Source: Pseudomonas chlororaphis
GTDB lineage: Bacteria > Pseudomonadota > Gammaproteobacteria > Pseudomonadales > Pseudomonadaceae
Length of the DNA: 64,000 nt
Reading direction: 5' to 3'
Assembly: GCA_001023535.1 (NCBI GenBank)
Contig: CP011020.1
Coordinates: 894,596-958,595 of the forward strand
Positions 35,836 to 46,609 of this stretch are shown in pieces. How positions within the stretch are numbered: position 1 is the stretch's first letter; the number at the start of each line of letters is the position of its first letter. The position numbers and the translations under genes were made by a program. The notes under the pieces were generated by a model, which was not told the DNA's origin, ran no database searches, and was given only the letters and a program-made list of their open reading frames with translations.

Positions 35836-37743
35836 TCAGACCGCGCCGATCACCCCGCCGTCCTCACGGGTAATCACCATCACCGATGAACGCGGCTTGC
35901 CGTTGGGCAGGTGCTCGGGAAAGGTCGAACCGCCGTTTTCGCCAGGGTGCTGGATCCCGACGAACAGGCTCCTGTGGTCCGGCGCGAAGCTGATGCCGGT
36001 CACTTCGCAACCCACCGGCCCGACCATGAAGCGGCGGATCTCTCCGCTGTTGGGGTCGGCGCAGAGCATCTGGTTGTTGCCCATGCCGGCGAAGTCGCCG
36101 GTGTTGCTGACGTCACCGTCGGTGAGGATCCACAGCCGACCCGCTTTGTCGAAGCCCAGGCCATCGGGGCTGTTGAACATGTTCTGCGGGGTGATGTTCG
36201 ACGACCCGGCTTTTGGCGTACCGGCATGGACCGTCGGGTTGCCTGCGACCACGAACAGGTCCCAGTCGAAGGTCTTGGAGGCGTGGTCGTCGCGGCTGGT
36301 GCGCCAGCGCAGGATCTGCCCGTAGACGTTCTTGGCCCGCGGGTTCGGCCCGCCCACCGGCTGGCCATCTTCGCCGCGCTTGGAGTTGTTGGTCAGGGTG
36401 CAGTAGACCTGGCCGTCTTTCGGGCTCACCACGATCCACTCCGGACGGTCCATGCGCGTGGCGCCCACGGCGCTGGCGGCCAGGCGGGCATGGATCAGCA
36501 CTTCGGCCTGGTCGGCGAAACCGCTGCTGGCGTCCAGGCCGTTCTTGCCGTGGGTCAGCTCGATCCACTGGCCCTTGCCTTTGGGATGATCGGGGTTGGC
36601 GTCGCCGGCGTCGAAGCGCGCCACATACAGGGTGCCATGGTCCAGCAGGTTGCGGTTGGCCTTGGCGTTGCGGGGGTTGATGCGCTCGCGGCTGACGAAC
36701 TTGTAGATGAACTCACCGCGTTCATCGTCGCCCATGTACACCACGGCGCGACCGTCATTGGTTTGCGCCAGCGCGGCGTTTTCATGCTTGAAGCGGCCCA
36801 GGGCGGTGCGCTTGACCGGGGTGGAGTCTGGATCGAACGGGTCGATTTCCACCACCCAGCCATGACGGTTGAGTTCGTTGGGGTTTTTCGCCAGGTCGAA
36901 GCGCGGATCGAACAGGTGCCAGTTGATCTCGCGGCTGGTGACGGTGGCGCCGTAGCGTTTTTGCGCCTCATCGAACTGCAAGTCGGATTGGCTGCTGCCG
37001 AAGCAATCGGTGAAATTCTCTTCGCAGGTCAGGTAAGTGCCCCACGGCGTCATGCCGTTGGCGCAGTTCTGGAACGTGCCCAGCACTTTCTTGCCGCTCT
37101 TGTCGGCGCTGGTCTTGAGCAACTCGTGACCGGCCGCCGGGCCGCGCAGGCGAATCGGCGTATTGCCGTGGATCCGGCGGTTGTAGCGCGACTCCTGGAC
37201 GAACTGCCACTGGCCGCCGCGACGGCGCTGGACCTCGATCACCGAGACGCCTTCGCTGGCCTGGGCCTTGTGCACGTCCTCGGCCGATTGCGGCTGGCCG
37301 CCGTGGGCGAACAGGTAGCGGTAGTTGGTGTATTCGTTGTTGATCGCCATCAGCGCCCGGTTGTTGTCACCGGGGAACGGGAACAGGCTCATGCCGTCGT
37401 TGTTGTCGCCGAACTGCATTTCCTGGGCGCGGGCGGTGCCGTTGCCGCTGGGGTCGAACGCCGGTGCGTTTTTCTGCAGCGGCTGGCCCCAACTGATCAG
37501 CACCGAGGACTTGTAGCCTGGCGGCAGGGTGATGGTGTCGGTGGTCGCGGCGGCGATGCTGTTGAAACCCAGCAGCCTGCTGTTGCCTTCGCTCACGGCG
37601 GCGGCCATGACGCTGCGACTCAGCAGGTTGCCGCCCAGGAACATGGCGGCGCCACACAGGGCGCCGGCGCTGATGAAACCACGACGGCTGAGGCCGACGA
37701 TCTTTTCCAGGTCGGTGGATTGGTTTTCTTCTAGTAGGCTCAT
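35836..37743 (-). CDS. phoX: PhoX-family alkaline phosphatase
   Basis: This 635-residue protein has a twin-arginine signal (SRRGFISAGALCGAAMFLGG, residues ~20-40), so it is exported folded. The mature part is a DUF839/PhoX beta-propeller with WGTYLTCEENFTDCFG, holding the Glu/Cys ligands, and GAVEIDPF-like strands. PhoX enzymes use Ca2+ and Fe3+ and release phosphate from phosphomonoesters. ATG at 37741-37743 is chosen over one 30 nt upstream because it lies next to the Tat region. No Pho box was recognised upstream by eye. Confidence 0.92.
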   Translation of the reverse strand: MSLLEENQSTDLEKIVGLSRRGFISAGALCGAAMFLGGNLLSRSVMAAAVSEGNSRLLGFNSIAAATTDTITLPPGYKSSVLISWGQPLQKNAPAFDPSGNGTARAQEMQFGDNNDGMSLFPFPGDNNRALMAINNEYTNYRYLFAHGGQPQSAEDVHKAQASEGVSVIEVQRRRGGQWQFVQESRYNRRIHGNTPIRLRGPAAGHELLKTSADKSGKKVLGTFQNCANGMTPWGTYLTCEENFTDCFGSSQSDLQFDEAQKRYGATVTSREINWHLFDPRFDLAKNPNELNRHGWVVEIDPFDPDSTPVKRTALGRFKHENAALAQTNDGRAVVYMGDDERGEFIYKFVSRERINPRNAKANRNLLDHGTLYVARFDAGDANPDHPKGKGQWIELTHGKNGLDASSGFADQAEVLIHARLAASAVGATRMDRPEWIVVSPKDGQVYCTLTNNSKRGEDGQPVGGPNPRAKNVYGQILRWRTSRDDHASKTFDWDLFVVAGNPTVHAGTPKAGSSNITPQNMFNSPDGLGFDKAGRLWILTDGDVSNTGDFAGMGNNQMLCADPNSGEIRRFMVGPVGCEVTGISFAPDHRSLFVGIQHPGENGGSTFPEHLPNGKPRSSVMVITREDGGVIGAV

Positions 37744-37809
37744 TTCAGGCTCCCTGCTGGTTTTGGCAGTCACCTTAAAGCGGGTCGATGAAGCTATTGT
37801 TGCAGCGCG

Positions 37810-38574
37810 CTACAGCGGTGTGCCGAGCAGCACATTCGTGGGCGAAAACCTCACTTGCACCGCGCCGCCGACCTCCAGCTGTCGTTCACGCAATTGCAGC
37901 GGATCGGCCAGGGCGCAGAGGGTCTGGCCGTTGGGCAAGCCGATCCGCACCTCGCTGGGGCCGTTTTCAGCGGCGGCGACCTGCTCGATCAGACCTTGCA
38001 GGGCATTGTCACCCGCCATGGCCGGCTGCCCGGCGGGGTGCAGCTCCAGCCAGCCGGCCTTGATCAGGGCGACCACTTCGGTGCCGATCGCCAGTTCCAG
38101 GCGGACCGTGCTGTCGTGGGTGATCCGTGCCTCGATGACCAGCCCCCGGGCCAGCTCCAGGCGTATCCGGTCGTTGTGGCCGATGGCTTCGATCCCGATG
38201 ACTTTGCCGTGCAACTGGTTGCGCGCGCTGGTGCGCAACATCAGGCGGCCCAGCAGGCCCAGGTCTGCGGCGTCTTCGCTTGCTTCGAGCAATTGCGCCT
38301 GCAAGGTTTGCAGGCGCAGGTACAGGCGCAACACCCGTTGCCCTTCCTCGGACAACCTGGCGCCGCCACCGCCCTTGCCGCCGACACTGCGCTCCACCAG
38401 CGGTTGGTCCGCCAGGTTGTTCAATTCATCGATGGCGTCCCACGCCGCCTTGTAGCTCAGGCCCGCGCTCTTGGCGGCGCGGGTGATCGAGCCTTGTTCG
38501 GCGATGTGCTGAAGCAAGGCGATGCGTTGTGGGCGGCGGGCAATGTGTTGGGTCAGGAGCGTAGGCAATGACAT
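37810..38574 (-). CDS. modE: ModE-family molybdate-responsive regulator
   Basis: This 254-residue protein has an N-terminal LysR-like winged helix (ALLQHIAEQGSITRAAKSAG, LSYKAAWDAIDELNNL, SVGGKGGGGARLSEEG) and two C-terminal TOBE (Mop) domains (~125-190 and 195-254) that bind molybdate. ModE with molybdate represses modABC transport genes and tunes molybdoenzymes. No mod genes lie in the window, so it acts at a distance. It is oriented with comF and phoX but with gaps on both sides. Confidence 0.9.
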   Translation of the reverse strand: MSLPTLLTQHIARRPQRIALLQHIAEQGSITRAAKSAGLSYKAAWDAIDELNNLADQPLVERSVGGKGGGGARLSEEGQRVLRLYLRLQTLQAQLLEASEDAADLGLLGRLMLRTSARNQLHGKVIGIEAIGHNDRIRLELARGLVIEARITHDSTVRLELAIGTEVVALIKAGWLELHPAGQPAMAGDNALQGLIEQVAAAENGPSEVRIGLPNGQTLCALADPLQLRERQLEVGGAVQVRFSPTNVLLGTPL

Positions 38575-38631
38575 GACGAAAAACTGCGTGCAGGAGTGAT
38601 GGGCCGACGTTGGCGGCTTGGGCGCCGCGCG

Positions 38632-39372
38632 TCAAGCCGGCTCCGCCGCTTTCGGCGTGCGCGCCAGGCAATACACGTCCACCCGCGCCGCGCCGGCCTC
38701 TAGCAGCAGGCGCGCCAGGGCCTGGGCGGTAGCACCGGTGGTGAGCACATCGTCCACCAGTGCCAGGTGACGGTTGCGCAGTTGCGCCTCGGGGGACAAG
38801 GCAAAGGCCCGGAGCAGGTTTTGCCGCCGTGCCTTGGCATCGAGCGCCTGCTGTGCGGGAGTGTCCTGGACGCGGCGCAGCCAGTGTTCTTCGCACGCAA
38901 GGCCCAACGGCTGGCTGAGCCAGCGAGCCAGCAGAGCAGCCTGGTTGAAGCCCCGCTGGCGCAGGCGCGGCGCGGCCAGGGGCACCGGCAGCAGCGCGTC
39001 GGGGCGCTCCAGGCCTTCGTCGAACTGGTGTTGCAGCGACTGCGCCAACAGCTCGCCCATCAGCCGGCCCAGGGGCCATTTCGCTTGATGCTTGAAGCGG
39101 GTGATCAAACTGTCCACCGGGAAGTCATAGGCCCAGGGCGCCAGTACCCGCTCGAATGCTGGCGGCTGTGCGGCACACTGTCCACAACGCAGCCCGGCCA
39201 TGGGCAACGGCAAAGCGCAGACACTGCATTGATCACCAAGCCAGGGCAGGTCGGCTTCGCACGGCGTGCAGATCGGCTGCGGTGTGTCAGTGGTATCCCC
39301 GCATAACAGGCAGAATTGTTTGTTTTTTAACCAGATGTAAACCTGGTCTTCGTATCGTGGTTGACAGCGCAT
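38632..39372 (-). CDS. comF: ComF family phosphoribosyltransferase-like protein
   Basis: This 246-residue protein has an N-terminal zinc-ribbon region (CLLCGD, CTPC, CSVCALPLP, CGQC) and a C-terminal PRTase domain with PRPP loop LALVDDVLTTGATA. ComF/GntX proteins are linked to DNA uptake and use of extracellular DNA; the enzymatic reaction is unknown. It starts 92 nt from divergent bioB, so the two promoters overlap. Its C-terminus (ARTPKAAEPA) is intact. Confidence 0.9.
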   Translation of the reverse strand: MRCQPRYEDQVYIWLKNKQFCLLCGDTTDTPQPICTPCEADLPWLGDQCSVCALPLPMAGLRCGQCAAQPPAFERVLAPWAYDFPVDSLITRFKHQAKWPLGRLMGELLAQSLQHQFDEGLERPDALLPVPLAAPRLRQRGFNQAALLARWLSQPLGLACEEHWLRRVQDTPAQQALDAKARRQNLLRAFALSPEAQLRNRHLALVDDVLTTGATAQALARLLLEAGAARVDVYCLARTPKAAEPA

Positions 39373-39389
39373 GACTCTTCCTTAAATAT
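39361..39389 (+). promoter_or_regulatory. Possible bioB promoter overlapping the comF start
   Basis: TTGACA at 39361-39366 is followed 17 bp later by AAATAT (39384-39389), a weak -10. It lies 76 bp before the bioB ATG and overlaps the first codon of divergent comF. The perfect -35 is the main support. Confidence 0.4.
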
Positions 39390-39464
39390 GCCGAACATCC
39401 GTGTCGCGCCTGTGGGTATTGCGTAAACCCAAGGCGCCAGCCAAGCATAATCAAGGAATTGCCC

Positions 39465-40520
39465 ATGAGCGCCAGCACCACTGCCAACCTGCGTCATGAC
39501 TGGTCTTTGGCCGAAGTCAAAGCACTCTTCGTCCAGCCATTCAACGACCTGCTGTTCCAGGCGCAGACCGTGCACCGCGCACACTTCGACGCCAACCGCG
39601 TCCAGGTTTCCACGCTGCTGTCGATCAAGACCGGCGCGTGCCCGGAAGATTGCAAATATTGTCCGCAGTCCGGCCACTACAACACCGGGCTGGATAAAGA
39701 GAAGTTGCTGGAAGTGCAGAAGGTCCTCGAAGAGGCCGCGCGCGCCAAGGCCATTGGTTCGACCCGTTTCTGCATGGGCGCGGCCTGGAAGCATCCTTCG
39801 GCCAAGGACATGCCTTACGTGCTGGAGATGGTCAAGGGCGTGAAGGCCATGGGCCTGGAAACCTGCATGACCCTGGGCCGGCTCGACCAAGAGCAGACCC
39901 AGGCGCTGGCCCAGGCTGGCCTGGACTACTACAACCACAACCTCGACACCTCCCCGGAGTTCTACACCAGCATCATCACCACCCGCACCTACAGCGAGCG
40001 CCTGCAAACCCTGGCCTACGTGCGTGACTCGGGGATGAAGATCTGCTCCGGTGGCATCCTCGGCATGGGCGAGTCCCTGGACGATCGCGCCAACCTGCTG
40101 ATCCAGCTGGCCAACCTGCCGGAGCACCCTGAATCGGTGCCGATCAACATGCTGGTCAAGGTCGCCGGCACGCCGCTGGAAAACGCCGAGGACGTCGATC
40201 CGTTCGACTTCATCCGCATGCTTGCCGTGGCGCGGATCCTGATGCCCAAGTCCCATGTGCGCCTGTCTGCCGGCCGTGAAGCGATGAACGAGCAGATGCA
40301 GGCCCTGGCCTTCCTGGCCGGCGCGAACTCGATTTTCTACGGCGACAAACTGCTGACCACCGCCAACCCGCAGGCCGACAAGGACATGCAACTGTTCGCC
40401 CGCCTCGGCATCCAGCCCGAAGCCCGTGAAGAGCACGCCGACGAAGTGCACCAGGCCGCGATTGAACAGGCGCTGGTGGAGCACAAGAGCAGCGAGCAGT
40501 TCTACAACGCGGCGGTTTGA
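39465..40520 (+). CDS. bioB: Biotin synthase
   Basis: This 351-residue radical-SAM enzyme has the 4Fe-4S motif Cys59-x3-Cys63-x2-Cys66 (CPEDCKYC) and the biotin-synthase motifs [13 protein letters not shown] and [16 protein letters not shown]. It inserts sulphur into dethiobiotin. ATG at 39465 follows AAGGAATTGCCC; a TTG two codons upstream is not preferred. It is separated from bioF by 160 nt holding a REP pair, unlike the overlapping bioF-H-C-D genes. Confidence 0.97.
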   Translation: MSASTTANLRHDWSLAEVKALFVQPFNDLLFQAQTVHRAHFDANRVQVSTLLSIKTGACPEDCKYCPQSGHYNTGLDKEKLLEVQKVLEEAARAKAIGSTRFCMGAAWKHPSAKDMPYVLEMVKGVKAMGLETCMTLGRLDQEQTQALAQAGLDYYNHNLDTSPEFYTSIITTRTYSERLQTLAYVRDSGMKICSGGILGMGESLDDRANLLIQLANLPEHPESVPINMLVKVAGTPLENAEDVDPFDFIRMLAVARILMPKSHVRLSAGREAMNEQMQALAFLAGANSIFYGDKLLTTANPQADKDMQLFARLGIQPEAREEHADEVHQAAIEQALVEHKSSEQFYNAAV

Positions 40521-40555
40521 CCACTCTCCGATACCCGGATTGGAATGCAAGACCC

Positions 40556-40644
40556 TGTGGGAGCGAGCTTGCTCGCGATGGCGATGGAACATTCACATTT
40601 ATGTCGACTGACACACCGCTATCGCGAGCAAGCTCGCTCCCACA
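40556..40644. repeat. REP pair, family A, between bioB and bioF
   Basis: TGTGGGAGCGAGCTTGCTCG at 40556 and its complement ending at 40644. It sits inside the biotin gene cluster. Confidence 0.93.
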
Positions 40645-40681
40645 AGGGGCTTTGGCCAGTCTTTAAACAGTTGAGGCCTGC

Positions 40682-41860
40682 ATGTCCTTTGATCTCGCCG
40701 CACGCCTGGCTGCCCGTCGTGCCGAAAACCTCTATCGCCAGCGCCCATTACTCGAAAGTCCGCAGGGGCCGGAGGTGCTGGTGGACGGCCAGCCGTTGCT
40801 GGCGTTCTGCAACAACGACTACCTGGGTCTGGCGAACCACCCGCAGGTGATCGAAGCCTGGCGCGCCGGTGCGACCCGTTGGGGCGTCGGTGGCGGGGCT
40901 TCCCACCTGGTGATCGGCCACAGCGGCCCGCACCACGCCCTAGAGGAAGCCCTGGCTGACTTGACCGGCCGGCCCCGGGCCTTGCTGTTCACCACCGGCT
41001 ACATGGCCAACCTCGGCGCGGTGACCGCGCTGGTGGGGCAGGGCGACACGGTGCTGGAAGACCGGCTCAATCACGCCTCGTTGCTCGACGCCGGGTTGTT
41101 GTCCGGCGCACGGTTCAACCGTTACCTGCACAACGACGCCCGGAGCCTGGCCACTCGCCTGGAGAAAGCCACCGGCAATACCCTGGTGGTCACCGACGGC
41201 GTGTTCAGCATGGACGGCGACATTGCCGACCTGCCGGCCCTGGCCCGTGAAGCCAAGGCCAGGGGCGCCTGGCTGATGGTCGACGATGCCCACGGTTTCG
41301 GCCCGTTGGGCGCCCAGGGCGGCGGCGTCGTCGAGCACTTCGGCTTGAGCCAGGACGACGTCCCCGTGCTGGTGGGTACCCTGGGCAAGGCGTTCGGCAC
41401 CGCCGGGGCGTTCGTCGCCGGCAGTGAAGAGCTGATCGAGAGCCTGATCCAGTTCGCCCGCCCCTACATCTACACCACCAGCCAACCGCCGGCCCTGGCC
41501 TGCGCCACGCTCAAGAGCCTTGAGTTGCTGCGCAGCGAGCATTGGCGACGCGAGCACTTGCAGGTGCTGATCCGCCAGTTCCGCCAGGGGGCCGAGCAGA
41601 TCGACCTGCAGTTGATGGACAGCTTCACGCCGATCCAGCCGATTCTGGTGGGCGATGCGGGACACGCGCTGCGCCTGTCGCAAATGTTGCGTGAGCGCGG
41701 GCTGATGGTCACCGCCATCCGTCCCCCTACCGTGCCGGCCGGCAGCGCCCGTTTGCGCGTGACCTTGACGGCCGCCCACAGCGAGGTTCAGGTGCAGCGC
41801 CTGCTCGAAGCCCTGGCCGATTGTTTTGCCCAATTGCGAAAGGAGCCCAGCCATGCGTGA
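40682..41860 (+). CDS. bioF: 8-Amino-7-oxononanoate synthase
   Basis: This 392-residue PLP enzyme of the alpha-oxoamine synthase family has the PLP-lysine motif [11 protein letters not shown] and [11 protein letters not shown], which holds the cofactor Asp and His. It condenses pimeloyl-ACP (or CoA) with alanine. The bioH start lies inside its last codons (ATG at 41853, TGA at 41858), indicating coupled translation. Confidence 0.96.
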   Translation: MSFDLAARLAARRAENLYRQRPLLESPQGPEVLVDGQPLLAFCNNDYLGLANHPQVIEAWRAGATRWGVGGGASHLVIGHSGPHHALEEALADLTGRPRALLFTTGYMANLGAVTALVGQGDTVLEDRLNHASLLDAGLLSGARFNRYLHNDARSLATRLEKATGNTLVVTDGVFSMDGDIADLPALAREAKARGAWLMVDDAHGFGPLGAQGGGVVEHFGLSQDDVPVLVGTLGKAFGTAGAFVAGSEELIESLIQFARPYIYTTSQPPALACATLKSLELLRSEHWRREHLQVLIRQFRQGAEQIDLQLMDSFTPIQPILVGDAGHALRLSQMLRERGLMVTAIRPPTVPAGSARLRVTLTAAHSEVQVQRLLEALADCFAQLRKEPSHA

Positions 41861-42584
41861 TCGACTGATCCTGCTGCCCGGTTGGGGCCTGGGCATTTCA
41901 CCGCTGGAGCCGGTGGCGGCTGCGCTGCAAGGGCTCGATGAGCACCTGCGGGTGGAGATCGAACCGTTGCCAGCGCTGGCGTCGAGTGATCCTGACGAAT
42001 GGCTCGACGAGCTGGACGCCGCCATCCCCGAGGATGCCTGGCTCGGCGGCTGGTCCCTTGGCGGCATGCTCGCCTCGGCACTGGCGGCGCGGCGCGGCGA
42101 GCGCTGCTGTGGCCTGCTGACCCTGGCCAGCAACGCCGCGTTCGTCGCCCAAGAGCAGTGGTCGAACGCGATGGCGGCAGACACTTTCAATGGGTTTGTG
42201 GCCGGGTGTGCCGACGATCCGCGCCAGACCCTCAAGCGCTTCAGCATGCTGTGCGCCCAGGGGTGCAGCGACCCGCGCGGGTTGTCGCGCTTGCTGCTGG
42301 CCGGTGCACCGAACACCTCGCCCGAGGTCTTGATCGCCGGGTTGCAGGTGCTGGCGCAACTGGATACCCGCGCCGCGTTGCAGGGCTTTCGGGGGCCGCA
42401 ACTGCACCTGTTCGCCGGGCTCGATGCCTTGGTGCCGGCCGAAGCGGCGGGTGAATTGCTCGCGCTGTTGCCGGATGTCGAAATCGGCCTGATCGAACAG
42501 GCCGGCCATGGATTCCTCCTGGAAGACCCCCACGGTGTGGCGGGGGCTATCCAGGCTTTTTTGCACGAGTGCGGTGATGACTGA
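41853..42584 (+). CDS. bioH: Pimeloyl-ACP methyl ester carboxylesterase
   Basis: This 243-residue alpha/beta hydrolase has nucleophile Ser68 in GWSLGG, an Asp in FAGLDALVP and the catalytic His in [11 protein letters not shown]. BioH cuts the methyl ester from pimeloyl-ACP and so ends chain growth begun by BioC. The start is placed at 41853 behind AGGAG (in the 3' end of bioF); an upstream in-frame start would add nine residues of bioF overlap. BioC starts within its last codons. Confidence 0.93.
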   Translation: MRDRLILLPGWGLGISPLEPVAAALQGLDEHLRVEIEPLPALASSDPDEWLDELDAAIPEDAWLGGWSLGGMLASALAARRGERCCGLLTLASNAAFVAQEQWSNAMAADTFNGFVAGCADDPRQTLKRFSMLCAQGCSDPRGLSRLLLAGAPNTSPEVLIAGLQVLAQLDTRAALQGFRGPQLHLFAGLDALVPAEAAGELLALLPDVEIGLIEQAGHGFLLEDPHGVAGAIQAFLHECGDD

Positions 42585-43389
42585 TTTGTCTCTCGTGACA
42601 TTACCCGGTGCCTTACCGGACAAGCGTCAGGTGGCGGCTTCGTTCTCCCGGGCGGCGACGAGCTATGACAGCGTTGCAGCGTTGCAGCGTGACGTGGGCG
42701 AACAGTTGCTGGAGCGGTTGCCGCCATCGCTCACCCCACCGCGTTGGGTAGACCTGGGCTGTGGCACCGGGTATTTCACCCGGGCGCTGGCGGCGCGCTT
42801 TGGCGAGGCGGGCGGGCTGGCGCTGGACATTGCCGAAGGCATGCTGAACCACGCCCGCCCACAAGGCGGCGCCGCGCATTTTGTCGCCGCTGACGCCGAG
42901 CGGCTACCCTTGCAGGCATCGAGTTGCGAGCTGGTGTTCTCCAGCCTGGCGGTGCAATGGTGTGCGGATTTCGCGTCGGTGTTGAGTGAGGCCCGACGTG
43001 TCCTGAAACCCGGCGGTGTGCTGGCCTTTACCAGCCTGTGTGTCGGTACGTTGTACGAACTGCGCGACAGCTGGCGTCAGGTGGATGGCCTGGTGCACGT
43101 CAACCGTTTCCGCGGGTTCGACACCTACCAGCAGCTGTGCGCCGCCAGCGGCCTGAATGTGCTCAGCCTTGAAAGCCGTCCCCATGTCCTGCACTACCCT
43201 GATGTGCGCAGCCTGACCCACGAACTGAAAGCGTTGGGTGCGCACAATCTGAACCCAGGTCGACCCGGAGGCCTGACGGGCAGGGCGCGGATCCTGGCGC
43301 TGGTCGAGGCGTATGAGCAGTTTCGCCAGGCGCAAGGGCTGCCGGCGACTTACCAGGTGGTCTACGCCGTTTTGGAGAAACCGCTATGA
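42577..43389 (+). CDS. bioC: Malonyl-ACP O-methyltransferase
   Basis: This 270-residue SAM-dependent methyltransferase has motif [15 protein letters not shown] and the BioC-typical N-terminus [16 protein letters not shown]. It methylates malonyl-ACP so that fatty-acid synthesis can elongate it to pimeloyl-ACP methyl ester. ATG at 42577 overlaps the bioH stop region (GGTGATG), and its stop overlaps bioD (ATGAG), so bioF-H-C-D is one coupled chain. Confidence 0.95.
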   Translation: MTDLSLVTLPGALPDKRQVAASFSRAATSYDSVAALQRDVGEQLLERLPPSLTPPRWVDLGCGTGYFTRALAARFGEAGGLALDIAEGMLNHARPQGGAAHFVAADAERLPLQASSCELVFSSLAVQWCADFASVLSEARRVLKPGGVLAFTSLCVGTLYELRDSWRQVDGLVHVNRFRGFDTYQQLCAASGLNVLSLESRPHVLHYPDVRSLTHELKALGAHNLNPGRPGGLTGRARILALVEAYEQFRQAQGLPATYQVVYAVLEKPL

Positions 43390-44066
43390 GCCAGGCCTAT
43401 TTCATCACCGGCACTGACACCGACGTGGGCAAGACCACTGTCGCGGCGGGGCTGCTGCACGCGGCGCGACAGGCCGGCAGGAGCACCGCCGCCGGCAAGC
43501 CCGTGGCGTCCGGTTGCGAGGTCACGCCCAAAGGCCTGCGCAATGCCGACGCCCTAACATTGCTGGCCGAGTGCTCGGTGCCGCTTGCTTATGCGCAGGT
43601 CAATCCGGTGGCGTTCGAACCGGCCATCGCGCCGCATCTGGCGGCGCGGGAGGCGGGCGTGGCCTTGACCGTTCAATCGTTGCTGGGGCCGATGCGTGAC
43701 GTGCTGGCCCTGGGCGCCGATTTCACCCTGATCGAAGGCGCCGGTGGCTGGCGCGTGCCGCTGGCCGACCAGGATAATCTCTCGGACCTGGCCATGGCCT
43801 TGGGCCTGCCGGTGATCCTGGTGGTGGGCGTGCGCCTGGGCTGCATCAGCCATGCGTTGCTGACCGCCGAGGCCATCGCCCGGGACGGCCTGCAACTGGC
43901 CGGCTGGGTGGCGAACATCATCGACCCCAAGACCTCGCGCCTGGAAGAAAACCTCGCCACCCTGGCCGAGCGCCTCCCCGCGCCGTGCCTGGGGCGGGTC
44001 CCGAAAATCAAGGGCGTGACGGCCGAAATCGTCGCCGATCACTTGCACCTCGACCTGTTGGATTAG
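43386..44066 (+). CDS. bioD: Dethiobiotin synthetase
   Basis: This 226-residue P-loop enzyme starts with [11 protein letters not shown] and has the EGAGGW motif (residues ~115-120). It makes dethiobiotin from 7,8-diaminononanoate, CO2 and ATP. bioA, which supplies diaminononanoate, is not in the window, as in other pseudomonads where it lies elsewhere. Confidence 0.96.
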   Translation: MSQAYFITGTDTDVGKTTVAAGLLHAARQAGRSTAAGKPVASGCEVTPKGLRNADALTLLAECSVPLAYAQVNPVAFEPAIAPHLAAREAGVALTVQSLLGPMRDVLALGADFTLIEGAGGWRVPLADQDNLSDLAMALGLPVILVVGVRLGCISHALLTAEAIARDGLQLAGWVANIIDPKTSRLEENLATLAERLPAPCLGRVPKIKGVTAEIVADHLHLDLLD

Positions 44067-44174
44067 GGTTTTCCCTATGATAAGGCAGTGTGCCATTAGT
44101 GTTTTTGTCGGGCCTTTTCCGCGCCCTTCTGATTCAATGGCCATTGTCGACCCTTCAAGAAGACGAGTTCTGTC

Positions 44175-44471
44175 ATGCAAATCTCAGGAAATACCGCGTT
44201 CTATGCCGGTCTGAGCACGATTCAGACAGGGCAGAACCGTGTCGATCTGGCAGCCGGCCAGGTCGCCAACAACACGATCGAGCGCTCGGTCACCAGCCAG
44301 TCATCCGAAGTCCAGGTGGATCGCCTGCGGTCGGTCGATCGCAGCCAGCAGTCGGATGTGGCCGCCAACATGGTGGAAATGTCCCAAGGCAAGTTCCAGG
44401 TGCAACTGGGCGTGAACGTCGCCAAGGCTTCCGACGAAATGCTCGGGACGTTGATCGACACCTTCGCCTGA
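44175..44471 (+). CDS. Small conserved protein, PA0505-like
   Basis: This 98-residue protein starts MQISGNTAFYAGLSTIQTGQ. It lies directly after bioD, as PA0505 does in P. aeruginosa. The first half (GQNRVDLAAGQVANNTI) and the C-terminal AKASDEMLGTLIDTFA recall the N- and C-terminal helices of flagellar rod/hook proteins and YjfB-like motility peptides, but this is only a resemblance. No signal peptide or membrane segment. A good terminator follows, so it may end the bio transcript or be monocistronic. Confidence 0.8.
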   Translation: MQISGNTAFYAGLSTIQTGQNRVDLAAGQVANNTIERSVTSQSSEVQVDRLRSVDRSQQSDVAANMVEMSQGKFQVQLGVNVAKASDEMLGTLIDTFA

Positions 44472-44493
44472 TTCTGTCCCTTGGATTGACCGG

Positions 44494-44520
44494 AACGCCG
44501 CGATGATTCGCGGCGTTTTT
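44494..44520 (+). terminator. Intrinsic terminator after the PA0505-like gene
   Basis: AACGCCGCG-ATGATT-CGCGGCGTT with the stem running into a T-tract (TTTTTGT). Confidence 0.93.
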
Positions 44521-44670
44521 GTCTCTAAGGTCTTCTTACTCAACTAATCTTTTCCCAGGCGTGTCGCGGGTTCTTCCGCGTCACCGAATGCCCGTGCCCG
44601 AGATTTTCCACAGCCGATGACGAATGGCAAAAGATCGGGCCTTGACAAGGTTTGGGCGTAAACGTATGTT

Positions 44671-44686
44671 TCAAACAACTGTTTGA
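44671..44686. promoter_or_regulatory. PsrA box upstream of the first acyl-CoA dehydrogenase
   Basis: TCAAACA-AC-TGTTTGA is a 16-bp palindrome containing CAAAC-N4-GTTTG, which fits the PsrA consensus (G/C)AAAC-N2-4-GTTT(G/C). It lies 61 bp before the ATG at 44747. PsrA is a TetR-family repressor released by long-chain fatty acids or acyl-CoA and is known to control beta-oxidation genes in P. aeruginosa. Confidence 0.85.
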
Positions 44687-44746
44687 CCGTCACAACAAAT
44701 CCACGCGGTCGTTCATTCCCGGTTACATCAGCAGAGGTTTATCGCT

Positions 44747-46552
44747 ATGCCTGACTACAAGGCCCCCTTGCGTGATATTCGCTTCGTACGTGACGAACTG
44801 CTCGGTTACGAGGCGCATTATCAGAGCCTTCCGGCTTGCCAGGACGCAACTCCGGACATGGTTGACGCCATTCTCGAAGAAGGCGCCAAGTTTTGTGAGC
44901 AGGTGCTGGCACCGCTGAACCGTGTGGGCGACCTCGAAGGCTGCACCTGGAGCGAGTCCGGCGTGAAGACCCCGACCGGGTTCAAGCAGGCCTACAAGCA
45001 ATTCGTCGAAGGCGGCTGGCCAAGCCTGGCCCATGACGTGGCGCACGGTGGCCAAGGCCTGCCGGAGTCCCTGGGCCTGGCCGTCAGCGAGATGGTCGGT
45101 GAAGCCAACTGGTCGTGGGGCATGTACCCGGGCCTGTCCCATGGCGCGATGAACACCATTTCCGAGCACGGTACGCCCGAGCAGCAAGAGGCCTACCTGA
45201 CCAAGCTGGTGTCCGGCGAATGGACCGGCACCATGTGCCTGACCGAACCGCATTGCGGCACCGACCTGGGCATGCTGCGCACCAAGGCCGAGCCTCAGGC
45301 CGATGGTTCCTACAAGGTCACCGGCACCAAGATCTTCATTTCGGCCGGTGAACACGACATGGCCGACAACATCGTCCACATCGTACTGGCACGCCTGCCG
45401 GACGCACCGGCCGGTACCAAGGGTATCTCGCTGTTCATCGTGCCGAAGTTCCTGCCTAACGCCGATGGCACCCTCGGCCAGCGCAACGCGGTGAACTGTG
45501 GTTCCCTGGAACACAAGATGGGCATCCACGGCAACGCCACTTGCGTGATGAACTTCGACGCGGCCACCGGTTTCCTGATCGGCCCGGCGAACAAAGGCTT
45601 GAACTGCATGTTCACCTTCATGAACACCGCACGCCTGGGCACCGCGCTGCAAGGCCTGGCCCACGCCGAGATCGGTTTCCAGGGCGGCCTGAAATACGCC
45701 CGTGACCGCCTGCAAATGCGTTCCCTGACCGGCCCGAAAGCGCCGGACAAGGCGGCCGACCCGATCATCGTCCACCCTGACGTGCGTCGCATGCTGCTGA
45801 CCATGAAAGCCTTCGCCGAAGGTAACCGGGCGATGGTCTACTTCACCGCCAAGCAGGTCGACATCGTCAAGTACGGCGTCGATGAGGAAGAGAAGAAAAA
45901 GGCCGATGCGCTGCTGGCGTTCATGACGCCGATCGCCAAGGCGTTCATGACCGAGGTCGGTTTCGAATCGGCCAACCACGGCGTGCAGATCTATGGCGGC
46001 CACGGCTTCATCGCCGAATGGGGCATGGAGCAGAACGTTCGCGACAGCCGTATCTCGATGCTGTACGAAGGCACCACCGGCATCCAGGCCCTCGACCTGC
46101 TGGGCCGTAAAGTGCTGATGACCCAGGGCGAAGCGCTCAAGGGCTTCACCAAGATCGTCCACAAGTTCTGCCAGGGCAACGAAGGCAACGAAGCGGTCAA
46201 GGAGTTCGTAGGGCCTCTGGCTGCGTTGAACAAGGAGTGGGGCGAACTGACCATGAAGGTCGGCATGGCCGCCATGAAAGACCGCGAGGAAGTCGGTGCG
46301 GCGTCGGTGGACTACCTGATGTACTCCGGTTACGCCTGCCTGGCCTACTTCTGGGCCGACATGGCACGCCTCGCAGCGGAAAAACTCGCCGCCGGCACCA
46401 CCGAAGAGGCGTTCTACACCGCCAAGCTGCAGACTGCGCGTTTCTACTTCCAGCGCATCCTGCCGCGTACCCGTACCCACGTGGCGGCCATGCTGTCGGG
46501 TGCCAACAACCTGATGGACATGAAAGAAGAAGACTTCGCGCTGGGCTACTAA
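44747..46552 (+). CDS. FadE-type acyl-CoA dehydrogenase (PA0506-like)
   Basis: This 601-residue protein has the extended form of the family: an N-terminal AcylCoA_DH_N segment ([20 protein letters not shown]), FAD/substrate motifs [15 protein letters not shown], catalytic Glu in [18 protein letters not shown], and a C-terminal helical extension (~470-600). It introduces the trans-2 double bond into acyl-CoAs in beta-oxidation. The P. aeruginosa homologue PA0506 (FadE1) has been reported to prefer long chains. A PsrA box controls its promoter and a strong terminator follows. Confidence 0.95.
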   Translation: MPDYKAPLRDIRFVRDELLGYEAHYQSLPACQDATPDMVDAILEEGAKFCEQVLAPLNRVGDLEGCTWSESGVKTPTGFKQAYKQFVEGGWPSLAHDVAHGGQGLPESLGLAVSEMVGEANWSWGMYPGLSHGAMNTISEHGTPEQQEAYLTKLVSGEWTGTMCLTEPHCGTDLGMLRTKAEPQADGSYKVTGTKIFISAGEHDMADNIVHIVLARLPDAPAGTKGISLFIVPKFLPNADGTLGQRNAVNCGSLEHKMGIHGNATCVMNFDAATGFLIGPANKGLNCMFTFMNTARLGTALQGLAHAEIGFQGGLKYARDRLQMRSLTGPKAPDKAADPIIVHPDVRRMLLTMKAFAEGNRAMVYFTAKQVDIVKYGVDEEEKKKADALLAFMTPIAKAFMTEVGFESANHGVQIYGGHGFIAEWGMEQNVRDSRISMLYEGTTGIQALDLLGRKVLMTQGEALKGFTKIVHKFCQGNEGNEAVKEFVGPLAALNKEWGELTMKVGMAAMKDREEVGAASVDYLMYSGYACLAYFWADMARLAAEKLAAGTTEEAFYTAKLQTARFYFQRILPRTRTHVAAMLSGANNLMDMKEEDFALGY

Positions 46553-46571
46553 GCCTTACGCGGTTCCTCTG

Positions 46572-46609
46572 AAAAGCCGCTGCCTCCTTCGGGACGCAGC
46601 GGCTTTTTC
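46572..46609 (+). terminator. Intrinsic terminator after the first acyl-CoA dehydrogenase
   Basis: AAAAGCCGCTGC-N12-GCAGCGGCTTTT followed by TTC, a 12-bp stem 17 nt past the stop codon. Confidence 0.95.
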
